64,000 nt of DNA from positions 248,001 through 312,000 of the forward strand of contig NZ_CP015510.2 of assembly GCF_001931755.2 (NCBI RefSeq), in the 5' to 3' direction. The position numbers and the translations under genes were made by a program. The DNA comes from Wolbachia endosymbiont of Folsomia candida (lineage in GTDB: Bacteria; Pseudomonadota; Alphaproteobacteria; Rickettsiales; Anaplasmataceae). Position 1 is the stretch's first letter. Every line of letters starts with the position of its first letter. Positions 49,719-59,329 of the stretch are shown in pieces. The notes beneath the pieces are model-generated. The model had not been told where the DNA came from, did no database searches, and saw nothing but the letters and a program-made list of their open reading frames with translations.

Positions 49719-50369
49719 TTAATCTTGCTCCACGGCAAACTTTAATGCCATATGGGTAGCTATAGAACTATTGGCTATCAGAGTGAGAAAAATCAAAACA
49801 GTGATCAGTAGTATATTAATATTTAATGATAACGCTTCAAATTGAGTTAGTAGTTTAAAATATACAAAAGTTGGCATTATCATTGGTAACACAAGAATTT
49901 GTGATATTCCTGAGGCTAAATTGTTTCTGCCAATTACTAATGCATTTCCAGTAGCTGAAATATTAATTATTATTAGTGTGTTAAACAACAAGGATAGTCC
50001 CACTGCTGTTGAATATTCAACATTATTATCCAGCACTATGAAGCTGAATATGAAGGAAATCATTGAAATTGGTAATCCAAATAATAACCAATGGGCGAAG
50101 ATTTTATAAGTAATTATAAGTTTAGAAGAAAATGGCTGTATGAAAATTTGCTCTAATATTCCATCATGGTAATCAGATGAAAATAAATTGCTTGTGGAGA
50201 TTTGCAAAACAAATGCAGCACATATCCACGTTAACGTTAACATGACTTCTTGTTTATTATTGTTGTTTTCAATTGAAAATGAGGATAAACTTAGCATTAT
50301 GATAAAAAGACACACTGTATAGGTGAAATTCTTCTTGTCTACTATTAATTTTCTTACTGAGTTAATCAT
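49719..50369 (-). CDS. ccmB: Heme exporter protein CcmB
   Basis: 216 residues, six membrane helices. Membrane subunit of the CcmAB(C) heme-handling ABC complex of cytochrome c maturation. The N-terminal KKNFTYTV and the DYHDGILEQIFIQPFS segments are family-typical. No ccmA, ccmC or ccmE is adjacent, as usual for Rickettsiales where these genes are scattered. Confidence 0.88.
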   Translation of the reverse strand: MINSVRKLIVDKKNFTYTVCLFIIMLSLSSFSIENNNNKQEVMLTLTWICAAFVLQISTSNLFSSDYHDGILEQIFIQPFSSKLIITYKIFAHWLLFGLPISMISFIFSFIVLDNNVEYSTAVGLSLLFNTLIIINISATGNALVIGRNNLASGISQILVLPMIMPTFVYFKLLTQFEALSLNINILLITVLIFLTLIANSSIATHMALKFAVEQD

Positions 50370-50472
50370 ACTAGGATTTTAAATGTTTATTATAAATTAT
50401 AGTGTTTACTTTGAGGTAGTATAATTTTTTGTTTGATTATATGGGTTTTATTGTTTAATTGATAATGTAATT

Positions 50473-50865
50473 ATGGAAAAGTTACCAGAAATCAAATTAC
50501 CAAAAGATTACGCTCCTTCAGAGGATGAAGAATATATGGGCTTAAGACATTTGGAATATTTTAGCTTAAAGTTACAATCAATGCTTGATGAGCTAGAAAA
50601 ACAAGAGCTAGAAGATAATAGTATTGGTATATACTATTCTGATGAAGATAGTGGAAATGAAAAGTTGATCAAGCGACGAAAAGATAGGAAAGAGAAAATT
50701 AAAGAAGCATTAGAAAAAATAAAATTAGGTACTTATGGCTATTGTGACGGTACAGGGGAGGAGATAGGAGTTGAAAGACTGAAGGCCAATCCTCTTGCTA
50801 TATATTGCATTGAGGAGCAGGAAAGGATCGAAAAGGAAAAGAACGTGTATAATATTGATGATTGA
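50473..50865 (+). CDS. dksA: DksA-family protein with incomplete zinc finger
   Basis: 130 residues, similar to RNA polymerase secondary-channel regulator DksA. It has an N-terminal coiled-coil region (about 25-90), acidic tip residues, and the C-terminal globule GTYGYCDGTGEEIGVERL ... AIYCIEEQERIE. Only the first Cys of each CxxC pair remains (C-D-G-T and C-I-E-E), so the usual zinc site is probably absent, as in zinc-independent DksA2 forms. It acts on rRNA and stress promoters in relatives. Confidence 0.88.
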   Translation: MEKLPEIKLPKDYAPSEDEEYMGLRHLEYFSLKLQSMLDELEKQELEDNSIGIYYSDEDSGNEKLIKRRKDRKEKIKEALEKIKLGTYGYCDGTGEEIGVERLKANPLAIYCIEEQERIEKEKNVYNIDD

Positions 50866-50913
50866 TATCCATATTAAGCATCTAGGCTAATATTTTTATA
50901 AAGTTTAAAAACT

Positions 50914-51504
50914 TCATTTTTCCCTTGATTTTTTAAGCCTCTCTCTATTTAGTATAGACATTACCTCTTCCACGCTTTGATCAATATCATCATTTACTAT
51001 CACATAATCATATTGATCACTTTTGCTTATCTCTTTTTGAGCTTCGGCTAATCTGCGCTCTATTTCGCTTTCACTATCACTATTACGCTTTTGCAAACGC
51101 AATCTTAGCTCCTCCATTGAAGGTGGTAGTATGAACACGCTTACAACTCTTTCTCTTATGATTTTAAATAAATGAAATGCTCCTTGCCAATCTATGCTTA
51201 GCAGAACACTTATCCCGTTATTCAAGTTTTGCTCTATAAAATCTCTCGGTATGCCATAAAAATTCTCAAAAACTTTAGCATACTCAAGCATCCTGCCAGC
51301 TTCACATAACTCATGAAACCTTTCTTCAGTTACAAAAAAATAGTCTCTTCCATTCATTTCACCAGAGCGAGGTTTGCGTGTTGTCATGGAAACAGACCTC
51401 ACTAGATTAGTTGATCGCTTAAGTAATTTTTCTGATATCGTAGTTTTTCCAGCTCCAGATGGAGATGATAGAACCAGTAATACGCCCTCACTGTTTAGAG
51501 TCAT
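50914..51504 (-). CDS. gmk: Guanylate kinase
   Basis: 196 residues. Phosphorylates GMP to GDP. P-loop SSPSGAGKTT, GMP-binding SMTTRKPRSGEMNGRDYFFV and IDWQGAFHL are conserved. The start overlaps the end of the pentapeptide gene by 4 bases (ATGA type), making it the last gene of a three-gene operon from 54682. Confidence 0.95.
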   Translation of the reverse strand: MTLNSEGVLLVLSSPSGAGKTTISEKLLKRSTNLVRSVSMTTRKPRSGEMNGRDYFFVTEERFHELCEAGRMLEYAKVFENFYGIPRDFIEQNLNNGISVLLSIDWQGAFHLFKIIRERVVSVFILPPSMEELRLRLQKRNSDSESEIERRLAEAQKEISKSDQYDYVIVNDDIDQSVEEVMSILNRERLKKSREK

Positions 51505-53435
51505 TTTTCTTTTTTTAATATAGCATTTTTTAGATCAGATTTAAAAAAACTAGCATATTCTAAGTTAGAATCTGATAAATTTGTTTCAATAAGAGAAGAA
51601 TTATCAAAGATAGCATAACGCAAATCTGTCTTTTCAAGATTCGCTTTATTCAGATTCACATTTACAAACTTTGCTCTACTCAGTATTGAATTAGAAAAAT
51701 CAGCATTTTCTAAATCCATATCCTCAAATTTGAAATAAGAATAATTTACATCAAATTTCTTACCTTGTGATATTTTTTCCTGTAGATCTTCAATCGAAGT
51801 TATAGCGTTTTCTAAATCTGTGAGTTTTTTCTGCCCCTTGTTGTCAATCACAATTGAATTATCAAATTCACAATCTGTGAAATGAACACTAAGCACTGAA
51901 CTTTTGTATATGCTTGAAGAGAGAAAAGATACATCACTAATCATTGAATTATTCAAATTGCTGAGAAAAAAGCTAGTTTTCTTGAAAGTATTATCATGCA
52001 AGAAGGAAGATATAAAATTGCTTTCAATGAAATTTGAATTAGTTACTTTTACATTAGACCAACTTGAATTATCGGCTGTTAAGTTAAAGAACGTTGAGCT
52101 TTCTATCTCGCTTGAATCAATATTATGACGAGAGAGGTTACTGTTGTAAATTTGAGAATCTTGGATTTTGACCTTGTACATCGAAGCTTCAGAAAGGTCT
52201 GCACCTTCTATCTTTGCTGAAATAAATAGTGAATGGTCAAAAAACGAACCATGCATGTTAGAAGTTGCAACTTTAGTATTATAAAATTTTCCGCGACAAA
52301 TATCAGCATCAGAAACATCAACTTCATTTAATTCACTAAAGCTAAAATCAATATTAGATAAATCAGCGTCCTGAAGGTTTACCGCGTAAGCATTTGTATG
52401 CTTTATCTTGGAGCCATTTAGCGTAGCTTTAACAAAGCTTGAATAATCGCCATTCACATAGGAAAATTGTGCATTGCTTAAATTAGCTCTATTAAAATTA
52501 CTAGCAACTATAGTAGAAGAATTAAAGCAGGCACTGGAAATATCGCTACCTGTGAAATCTGATTCTTTTATCTCTGCACCATATATGTTAGCATTTTTTA
52601 ACGAAGAAAATTGTACTTTTAACTTATATGAATCCACCCCAAAGAAATTTGCATTATCAAGATTGCTTTTCTGCACAACAATATCATTTATTTCACTATC
52701 ATTAAAATTTACATAGCTAATATCTGAATTTGATAAGTTGGAAAAGCTTATTTTCACATTCGAAAAATTAGTATGCAAGCCAGTGATATTATACATGCTC
52801 ACTTTTTTCAAATCAGAATTGACAAATTCAGCATAACTTATATCAGAATTATTGAATATCATATCTGTTAAATTTGCAGATACAAATTTTGCAAAACTTA
52901 AATTTGTATTTTTTATTTTAATACCGTGTAAATTAGCATTGGAGAAATTAGCACCACGTAAGTCAGCATCAATGAAAGACACGTTAGATAGATCGGTGTT
53001 AGAAAAATCAGCACCGATTAAGCTCACTCCATTAAAAATAGATCCATTTAGGTACAATTGACTAAAATTAGCTCCATTTAAGTTAGAGCCAAAACCTTTC
53101 TTAAAATCTTCTGGGACTCTTGCTTCGTGGCACTTTACCAAAAATTTAGCAAAATCTTTTTTATTGTAAGATACATATTTTATGTCATGCAAGGTGTTCA
53201 AAAAGTCACCAATCAAGTTTTTTTCATTAGACTTCTTTTGAAACGCTACTTCTGTGGGCAATTGCGTTGTCGCTCCGGTGCTCAAATCCTCATGTATCTC
53301 TAATACACTCCGGTTTTCCGCTCCGTGTGCTCCTAACACTTGCCTCTCAAAAGCGAGTTTCGAAAGAAGTCTATTACCTACTTCATTGCCGTAACATAAG
53401 TGACAAGCTAAAATTAATATTAAAAATCTAATCAT
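51501..53435 (-). CDS. Exported pentapeptide-repeat protein carrying a palindromic element
   Basis: 644 residues. A signal peptide (about 1-15, IRFLILILACHLC) begins the protein. From about residue 120 to the end it is built of pentapeptide repeats of the A(D/N)LXX kind (NLNGANFSQLYLNGSIFNGV, ..., ADFSNSILSRAKFVNV), which form a right-handed quadrilateral beta-helix. Repeats are long and many positions are Asn/Ser. Residues 21-70 are the in-frame palindromic element at 53228-53373. Both ends overlap neighbours by 4 bases. Function unknown; probable periplasmic or surface scaffold. Confidence 0.88.
   Translation of the reverse strand: MIRFLILILACHLCYGNEVGNRLLSKLAFERQVLGAHGAENRSVLEIHEDLSTGATTQLPTEVAFQKKSNEKNLIGDFLNTLHDIKYVSYNKKDFAKFLVKCHEARVPEDFKKGFGSNLNGANFSQLYLNGSIFNGVSLIGADFSNTDLSNVSFIDADLRGANFSNANLHGIKIKNTNLSFAKFVSANLTDMIFNNSDISYAEFVNSDLKKVSMYNITGLHTNFSNVKISFSNLSNSDISYVNFNDSEINDIVVQKSNLDNANFFGVDSYKLKVQFSSLKNANIYGAEIKESDFTGSDISSACFNSSTIVASNFNRANLSNAQFSYVNGDYSSFVKATLNGSKIKHTNAYAVNLQDADLSNIDFSFSELNEVDVSDADICRGKFYNTKVATSNMHGSFFDHSLFISAKIEGADLSEASMYKVKIQDSQIYNSNLSRHNIDSSEIESSTFFNLTADNSSWSNVKVTNSNFIESNFISSFLHDNTFKKTSFFLSNLNNSMISDVSFLSSSIYKSSVLSVHFTDCEFDNSIVIDNKGQKKLTDLENAITSIEDLQEKISQGKKFDVNYSYFKFEDMDLENADFSNSILSRAKFVNVNLNKANLEKTDLRYAIFDNSSLIETNLSDSNLEYASFFKSDLKNAILKKEK
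53228..53373 (-). repeat. Protein-coding palindromic element, copy 2
   Basis: 146 bp, same length as copy 1 at 113-258, with arms tagacttcttttgaaa (53228-53243) and tttcgaaagaagtcta (53358-53373), one mismatch. It encodes NRLLSKLAFERQ ... VAFQKKSN in frame just after the signal peptide. The translated sequence is about 85 percent the same as copy 1, in the same frame. Confidence 0.85.
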
Positions 53436-54682
53436 TTTGTTTGATTTTCATCACACTGAGACTTATTGCTTTCTTTTGTTTCTCTAGCCCAATCATACAT
53501 TTCTGAGCTTTCTTTGTTATTTATCTTTCTATGTTCTAAAAGACGTGAAGTCATTTCAGCAATCGCATTTATTATATCGATCTGCTTTCTTTCGATTGCT
53601 ATATCAATAGGGGATTGAAATTTGTTATTAACCACTCTAGGGTCTGCACCTTGTAACAAAAGAAAACGTACTATATCTATTTCACTTTTTTTGACTGCAT
53701 AAATTAGAGGGGTGTCACCAAATTTATTTTTAAATCTTAGTATTTCTTGAGTAGTTAATCCAATTCGTTCTAATTTACTGATTATTCCTCTGAGGCAAGA
53801 CAAGTCATTCTTTTTTATACAGTAGAAAAGCTGCTTACTGTAATCATCAATGAATATCGTTGGTGGAAGATGCTCGTTAAGGCTGTCATACTGTCGCTTA
53901 TATATTGACTTGCTCTGCGCATTTTTATGATTCCATTCTTTTGTTGGATCTTTGTTTAATTTTGTCCATTTTTGTAAATTTTTCTTTTCATTTTGTTCGC
54001 CATCTTCATCTCTTTCAGCTATAGGTTTTGCTCGATTTTTCCTATTACGATCCTTGAAATCAATGCTTACTTTTTTTTCTTTAGCGTCTTCTTCCTTTTT
54101 TTTCTTTAATAGTTGTGTTACGTCATCTTCTGAAGGCTCATTATCTTTTGTAGCGCTCTTTTGACCAGTCTGTAAGCCTTTCTGCGGAAGTGACTCAGAT
54201 GTATTTGCATTCGCGTCAGCAATAAAAGGCAAATCCAAATTTTCCTTCTTGATCACATTTGGTAAATCTTGAAGAGCTTCATCTTCTTGCAATTTATTGC
54301 CAAAATCTTCATCAACTTTCCTATCTTCATTTATAGAACTTCCAATTGTAGGAACCTGGCTTTTATTATTCAGTTCTTCTTTACTTAAAATACTATCTAC
54401 TTTCTTTTCATCTGGTTCTTGTGTTTGGTGTTTGGTATTTAATTCATCGAGATCGGGATAGTTATTTCTCCAAGATTTCAATTCATCTTCTTGATTTACG
54501 CTATTTGGTAAATCTTGCTTTAAATTTTCCTTTACATCAACATTATCGTTTTCATGTGCAGAATCAACTAATTCATCTGTATCAACTCTCTCATTCCACT
54601 CATCTTCAAATTGGTTTGCTGCAAATAGATTAAATGATCCAAATAATGCAAACAGCGATACAAAATATAAAATATTCTTCAT
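53432..54682 (-). CDS. Exported acidic protein with C-terminal ankyrin repeats
   Basis: 416 residues. A signal peptide (about 1-22, ending LFAANQ) is followed by a long charged, Asp/Glu/Lys-rich low-complexity region (about 25-275). Two to three ankyrin repeats follow (KFGDTPLIYAVKKSEIDIVRFLLLQGADPRVV, SPIDIAIERKQIDI). It heads an operon with the pentapeptide protein and gmk, with 4-base overlaps. Since it is exported, it may work with the pentapeptide protein in the envelope; this is inference. Identity unknown. Confidence 0.85.
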   Translation of the reverse strand: MKNILYFVSLFALFGSFNLFAANQFEDEWNERVDTDELVDSAHENDNVDVKENLKQDLPNSVNQEDELKSWRNNYPDLDELNTKHQTQEPDEKKVDSILSKEELNNKSQVPTIGSSINEDRKVDEDFGNKLQEDEALQDLPNVIKKENLDLPFIADANANTSESLPQKGLQTGQKSATKDNEPSEDDVTQLLKKKKEEDAKEKKVSIDFKDRNRKNRAKPIAERDEDGEQNEKKNLQKWTKLNKDPTKEWNHKNAQSKSIYKRQYDSLNEHLPPTIFIDDYSKQLFYCIKKNDLSCLRGIISKLERIGLTTQEILRFKNKFGDTPLIYAVKKSEIDIVRFLLLQGADPRVVNNKFQSPIDIAIERKQIDIINAIAEMTSRLLEHRKINNKESSEMYDWARETKESNKSQCDENQTK

Positions 54683-55015
54683 AAATATTCCCCAAGCATA
54701 GGCTTAACTAAGATGATACTATAACCAAACAATTAATCTATAGTAAAAAATGTCTTGGTATTCTATTTATAATTTATTAAAAAATCAATAAATTCCTTTC
54801 GAAACTTCCTACCATTTAGCTATGTACATAAAATCTTGTTTTCAAGCATTGGTACATGCAACTTTCTTTCATGGCATTTCTTCTGTTTCTCGACTTTTGT
54901 CAATTCTGGCCTTATTTTTTCGAATTTTGTTATCGTTAATAATGTTAACTCAGGGTTTTGTTTTGACTTTTGTGTTAATTTTTGCAGAATATAAGATTAT
55001 ATTTAAATCAAATGC
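54683..55015. other. Divergent spacer before gatB
   Basis: T-rich spacer between the divergent ankyrin-operon start and gatB. A 66-codon open frame (54822-55022) is hydrophobic but has no supporting features. TTGACT occurs at about 54963 without a good -10 box. I see nothing else. Confidence 0.5.
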
Positions 55016-56440
55016 ATGGTAAAAGTGGATTGGGAAGCAGTAATTGGACTTGAGGTGCATGCTCAAGTTTCTTCTAAGACAAAGCTATTTTCTAGCTCGT
55101 CAACTGAATTTGGTGCTGAACATAACACTCAAGTTTCTTTAGTAGATGTAGCAATGCCAGGGACGCTACCAATACTAAATTACTACTGCGTAGAACAAGC
55201 AATACGCACTGGTCTTGCAATATCTGGAGAAATTAACAAGAATTCTTATTTTGATCGGAAAAATTATTTTTATCCTGATTTACCACAAGGTTATCAGATA
55301 ACACAGTTTTTTGAGCCAATAGTTAAAAATGGTAGAATGTTTATTGGAGATGATAAAAAAGAGATAAGAATTGCTAGAATTCACTTAGAACAAGATGCGG
55401 GAAAGAGTATTCACGATGAGAGTAAAACGTATGTGGATCTGAATCGTGCAGGTGTTGCATTAATGGAAATTGTTTCCGAGCCAGACCTTAGATCATCTGA
55501 GGAAGCTGCAGAATTTATGAAAAAATTGAGGCAGATTTTACGCTATATTGGCTCGTGTGACGGTGATATGGAAAAAGGGTCACTTCGCTGTGATGCAAAT
55601 GTATCTATTCGTCCAAAAGGCAGTGACGCATTTGGAACTCGTTGTGAGATAAAAAATTTAAATTCAATACGTTATGTTGTACAAGCCATAGATTATGAAA
55701 TACAAAGACAAATTGAAATTTTAGAAAATGGAGGAGAAATAAGTCAAGATACCTTATTGTTCGACGTTGCTTTAGGAAAAACAAAGGTGATGCGAAATAA
55801 AGAAGATGCAAGTGACTATAGATACTTTCCTGAACCTGATCTGTTGCCTGTTGAGGTCAGTCAAGAAAAGATTGATTTGATTAAATCATCTTTACCTGAA
55901 TTGCCAGAGCAGAAAAAGCAACGATATATTGAAAAGCTCAGCGTCAATGAATACGATGCAGATGTCATTACCTCTGATAAAGCAATTGCTGATTATTTTG
56001 AAGAGTTAATAAAGACACACGATTCAAAAATCGTGGTAACATGGCTCACTGTTGAACTTTTTGGTCGTTTGAACAAAGCTGGAATTAATATTACTGACTC
56101 TCCAATCAAAGCAAATGCATTATCTGAATTTTTGAATTTTATTGTTGATGAAACAATCTCTGCTAAACTTGGCAAACAGATATTTGATATTATGTTTGAA
56201 ACTGGCAAATCCGCAGCTTCAATTATAGAAGAACAAGACCTGAAGCAGATTACTGATAAGGATCAAATATCTGAAATTATTAACAAAATCATTGAAACTC
56301 ACCAAGATAAAGTTCAGGAGTATAAAAGCGGTAAAACAAGGCTTTATGGATTTTTTGTTGGTGAAGTCATGAAACTCACAAAGGGAAAAGCCAATCCTGA
56401 TATAGTGAATTCAATCCTAAATGAAAGATTAAGTAACTAG
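55016..56440 (+). CDS. gatB: Asp/Glu-tRNA amidotransferase subunit B
   Basis: 474 residues. GatB activates the misacylated Glu or Asp on tRNA and, with GatA-supplied ammonia, amidates it. Family signatures [41 protein letters not shown] and the C-terminal YqeY-like tail helix region ([15 protein letters not shown]) are present. Length is standard. gatC is separate at 33667 and gatA is not in the window. Confidence 0.96.
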   Translation: MVKVDWEAVIGLEVHAQVSSKTKLFSSSSTEFGAEHNTQVSLVDVAMPGTLPILNYYCVEQAIRTGLAISGEINKNSYFDRKNYFYPDLPQGYQITQFFEPIVKNGRMFIGDDKKEIRIARIHLEQDAGKSIHDESKTYVDLNRAGVALMEIVSEPDLRSSEEAAEFMKKLRQILRYIGSCDGDMEKGSLRCDANVSIRPKGSDAFGTRCEIKNLNSIRYVVQAIDYEIQRQIEILENGGEISQDTLLFDVALGKTKVMRNKEDASDYRYFPEPDLLPVEVSQEKIDLIKSSLPELPEQKKQRYIEKLSVNEYDADVITSDKAIADYFEELIKTHDSKIVVTWLTVELFGRLNKAGINITDSPIKANALSEFLNFIVDETISAKLGKQIFDIMFETGKSAASIIEEQDLKQITDKDQISEIINKIIETHQDKVQEYKSGKTRLYGFFVGEVMKLTKGKANPDIVNSILNERLSN

Positions 56441-56481
56441 TTTGTTGATTTTTACCATTTATTGTTGTCTACTTTAAAATC

Positions 56482-58482
56482 ATGTTAGATCAAGAGATAT
56501 GTAATTCTACTTGTGGATCAAGACGCTTTTCCCATGGTATTACCTATCAAAAATTGTGTTTCCTTCTATTTCTTAAACGTGCAGTGGATAGTGGATGTCC
56601 TTTCCACTCAGGTATAGAAATAAACTCGGTTACAGGTTTTGATGATATTGTTTTTCGGTACGAACAAAGTGGAAAAATAATACATAGATTCATACAAATT
56701 AAACACAAGCGAAATAGGAGTGAAAAGGTCAGCATAGGTGACTTATTAACACGGAAAAAGAAGAGTGAGTTTGGCTTAATAAAATATTTTATTGCTCATT
56801 TAAAAATCGAGAGTGGTAAAAAATTTCTAAGTAAAGATCCAAGGTATTTTATTATTGCTACAAATATTGATTTTGAAAATTCTCCAATGCAAGGTCGAAA
56901 GAGAAAACTTAGAGCAATGTTAAGTGGAAAAAACAAAGGAAAGGAAATTTCAGTCAGAAAAATAAATACAAAAAAAAATGAATTTTTGAACATATGTGGT
57001 AGTACGAGATATAAGCTTGATAGTAGTATTATCCTATACCTGCAGGAAAATATGGATTTTATAAGTGCTCAGGTGGGTAAAAAGATAGGTGATAAAGAAA
57101 TAAAAGGATTCCTAAATAAGCTAGTGTTTACAGTTAATTTGCCTAATAAAGCTGAACTTTATGAGATCATAAAAGATGAGTTGGGTAAGGGGCTAAATAA
57201 CATCGATAAAAAGAACTTCCTTAGTCGTTGTTTAGTAGAGATCACGAATTTGATGGATGAAGAAAAGGGGAGGGTTTTATCACGTGAGAAATGGCAAGCT
57301 CTTCTTGAAAGAATAGAAGAAGAAATCCAAGAAAAATCTGTTGAGTTTAATGTGATAAACGAAGTGAAAAATTTTTATGGGAGAAGTCGTGAGTTAGGTG
57401 ATTTGCATTGTGCACTGCAAAAAAATACAAAAGAAGAACCATGGATTATTGTTATTGGTGGGATTAGAGGTGTAGGCAAAACCGAGTGTGCGAGAAAGTA
57501 TGTTCATGATTACAAAAAAGATTACGATAAAAATGTTATATGGATAAATGCTTGTGACTATAAAACCATGGAAAATTCTTTCATGGAGCTAGCTCAAAAT
57601 AGGTTGGAAATTTCTATTAAAGATAAGTATGAAGAGAACAAGAAAATAAAAGAAATTGTTGAGGAAGTATATGCTTTTTTTGTAAAGAGAAGATGTATAT
57701 TTATTTTTGATAATGCTAAAAGATATGAGGACATTAGTGAATTTTTGTCACCTTTTTCATATTCACAGTATCCTGATGGTAAGAGACCTTATATTTTAAT
57801 TACTTCCTATGATGAAGAATGGAAGGTCACTAAATCAGCGGAAAAGATAAAAGTTATATGGTTAAATGAACTTGAAAGAACGGAAGCTTTTGAGCTTGTG
57901 AGAAAAGCCTTGGACATACAAGACGATGAGCAAGATGAGGAAATAGACAAGCTGACAAGAAAGCTGCAACATTTTCCATTGGCTTTGGGGCAAGCGGTTT
58001 CATATATTTGCAACAAAGACGGGGAGTTAAAATTAATAGGCCATGAAAACTTCACAATAAGTAATTACCTAGAGAAATGTAATCAACAAGCAAAAAAGAA
58101 GGAATTATTTAAGGAAGTAGAAGAATTACTTAAACAATTGTCATGTGATAGTGAGGAGGAGAAAGATAAAAACAATACAATTCTCTATACCAAAGCCGTT
58201 TTAACAACATTGAGCATTGCTATTGAAGATATAATACAAGAGGAATGTGGTTCTGAGGCATTAAACATCTTGGAAATAATGGCCTATCTTGCCTCTAACG
58301 ATATTTATATAAAAGAGATTTTTGTAAAATTAGTTGCAGACAACGAAAGAAAGCTATGGGACGCTGTTAAGCTACTTAACAGGTATCACATAATCAATTT
58401 AAAAGCAGGAATAGCGAATATTCACGAACTAGTGCAGATGCTTACTAGGCTCTGTGAACAAAATTTCGTTGTGAAAGAATAA
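56482..58482 (+). CDS. Nuclease-NB-ARC ATPase, 5' part of an IS-split STAND gene
   Basis: 666 residues, of which the last 11 are IS-encoded. Residues 1-110 look like a PD-(D/E)XK nuclease: IEINS (E46), FDDIVFRY (D54, D55) and FIQIKHK (Q72-x-K74), as in Cap4/DUF4297-type endonucleases. After a helical linker (about 200-300), an NB-ARC domain starts with FYGRSRELGDLH. It has Walker A GGIRGVGKT (326-334), Walker B CIFIFDNA (D410), sensor ILITSYDE, GLPL-like HFPLALGQA and MHD-like IHELVQMLTR. The IS falls right after that last motif. The ankyrin part continues at 59331. The coiled, ATP-driven switch would control the nuclease; this is inference. Confidence 0.82.
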   Translation: MLDQEICNSTCGSRRFSHGITYQKLCFLLFLKRAVDSGCPFHSGIEINSVTGFDDIVFRYEQSGKIIHRFIQIKHKRNRSEKVSIGDLLTRKKKSEFGLIKYFIAHLKIESGKKFLSKDPRYFIIATNIDFENSPMQGRKRKLRAMLSGKNKGKEISVRKINTKKNEFLNICGSTRYKLDSSIILYLQENMDFISAQVGKKIGDKEIKGFLNKLVFTVNLPNKAELYEIIKDELGKGLNNIDKKNFLSRCLVEITNLMDEEKGRVLSREKWQALLERIEEEIQEKSVEFNVINEVKNFYGRSRELGDLHCALQKNTKEEPWIIVIGGIRGVGKTECARKYVHDYKKDYDKNVIWINACDYKTMENSFMELAQNRLEISIKDKYEENKKIKEIVEEVYAFFVKRRCIFIFDNAKRYEDISEFLSPFSYSQYPDGKRPYILITSYDEEWKVTKSAEKIKVIWLNELERTEAFELVRKALDIQDDEQDEEIDKLTRKLQHFPLALGQAVSYICNKDGELKLIGHENFTISNYLEKCNQQAKKKELFKEVEELLKQLSCDSEEEKDKNNTILYTKAVLTTLSIAIEDIIQEECGSEALNILEIMAYLASNDIYIKEIFVKLVADNERKLWDAVKLLNRYHIINLKAGIANIHELVQMLTRLCEQNFVVKE

Positions 58483-59329
58483 GATGGGAAAAAGGATATA
58501 AAAAAGGAGGAGAAAGTGGTAGTTTAACCCAATTAAGCAATAAAAAAGGAGAAACTACCGAATGGAATATTACATACAAGAAACAAAATGGGAACAAATT
58601 TTTGCATTTTTGAAAAGTGTGAAAGGTATACACAGCAAAGATGAAACGCAACTGAGAAGGTTCGTGGAAGCAGTCTGGTACATGGTCCGAAGTGGTTGCC
58701 AGTGGCGTCTTTTAGGAGAAATATATGGTAATTACAGGAGTATACACAGGAGGTTTAAAAAGTGGTGCGAAAAGGGAATTTGGGAAAAGCTATTTAAATA
58801 TACACAAGATCCAGATTTAGAGGTGCACATGATAGATGGCACAATCGTTCGAGCGCATGCTTGTTCGGCTGGATACAAGAAGGATTCTGGAGCTCAAGAG
58901 GCATTGGGACGCAGTAAAGGTGGCTTTACAACAAAAATTCATGCACTTGTCGATGCTCTTGGAAATCCGTTAAAATTTACGCTTACTGCCGGTCAAAGAC
59001 ATGATATTACACAGGCTGAAGCGTTAACAGACAATGTCTATAACTCTATTGTAGTAGCAGATAAGGGCTATGACAGTAACGCATTTATTGGCAGCCTTGA
59101 AAGCAAGGGATGTGAGGTCACCATTCCACCAAAAAGGAATCGAAAAGTGCAAAGAGATTATGATAAACATGTTTATAAAGAGCGGCATTTGATCGAGTGT
59201 TTTTTCGGTAAAATCAAAAATTTTCGACGGATTTTTTCGAGGTTCGACAAGACTGCTATAGTGTTTATGGGCTTTTTGAACTTTGTTGGTGCACTTATAT
59301 GGCTACTCTAAAATTTTGTTCACAGAGCC
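58448..59329 (+). mobile_element. IS5-family element (IS427-like) splitting the NB-ARC gene
   Basis: 882 bp with 19-bp perfect ends (ggctctgtgaacaaaattt and complement). The target duplication is TA (58446-58447 and 59330-59331), the usual duplication of the IS427 group. Removing it with one TA joins ...MLTR and LKLEKEG in one frame. Confidence 0.88.
58562..59311 (+). CDS. IS5-family transposase
   Basis: 249 residues in one frame, with D92 (MIDGTIVRAH), D167 (VADKGYDS) and E212 (RHLIECFFGKIKNFRRIFSRFDK). Many relatives in the IS427 group need a frameshift between two reading frames; this copy does not. The ribosome site is aaggag just before the ATG. The frame is intact. Confidence 0.92.
   Translation: MEYYIQETKWEQIFAFLKSVKGIHSKDETQLRRFVEAVWYMVRSGCQWRLLGEIYGNYRSIHRRFKKWCEKGIWEKLFKYTQDPDLEVHMIDGTIVRAHACSAGYKKDSGAQEALGRSKGGFTTKIHALVDALGNPLKFTLTAGQRHDITQAEALTDNVYNSIVVADKGYDSNAFIGSLESKGCEVTIPPKRNRKVQRDYDKHVYKERHLIECFFGKIKNFRRIFSRFDKTAIVFMGFLNFVGALIWLL

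Noticed and set aside
54822..55022. 66-codon hydrophobic frame ahead of gatB
   Set aside because: T-rich DNA gives hydrophobic residues by chance; no ribosome site or relative recognised, and it overlaps the gatB start.
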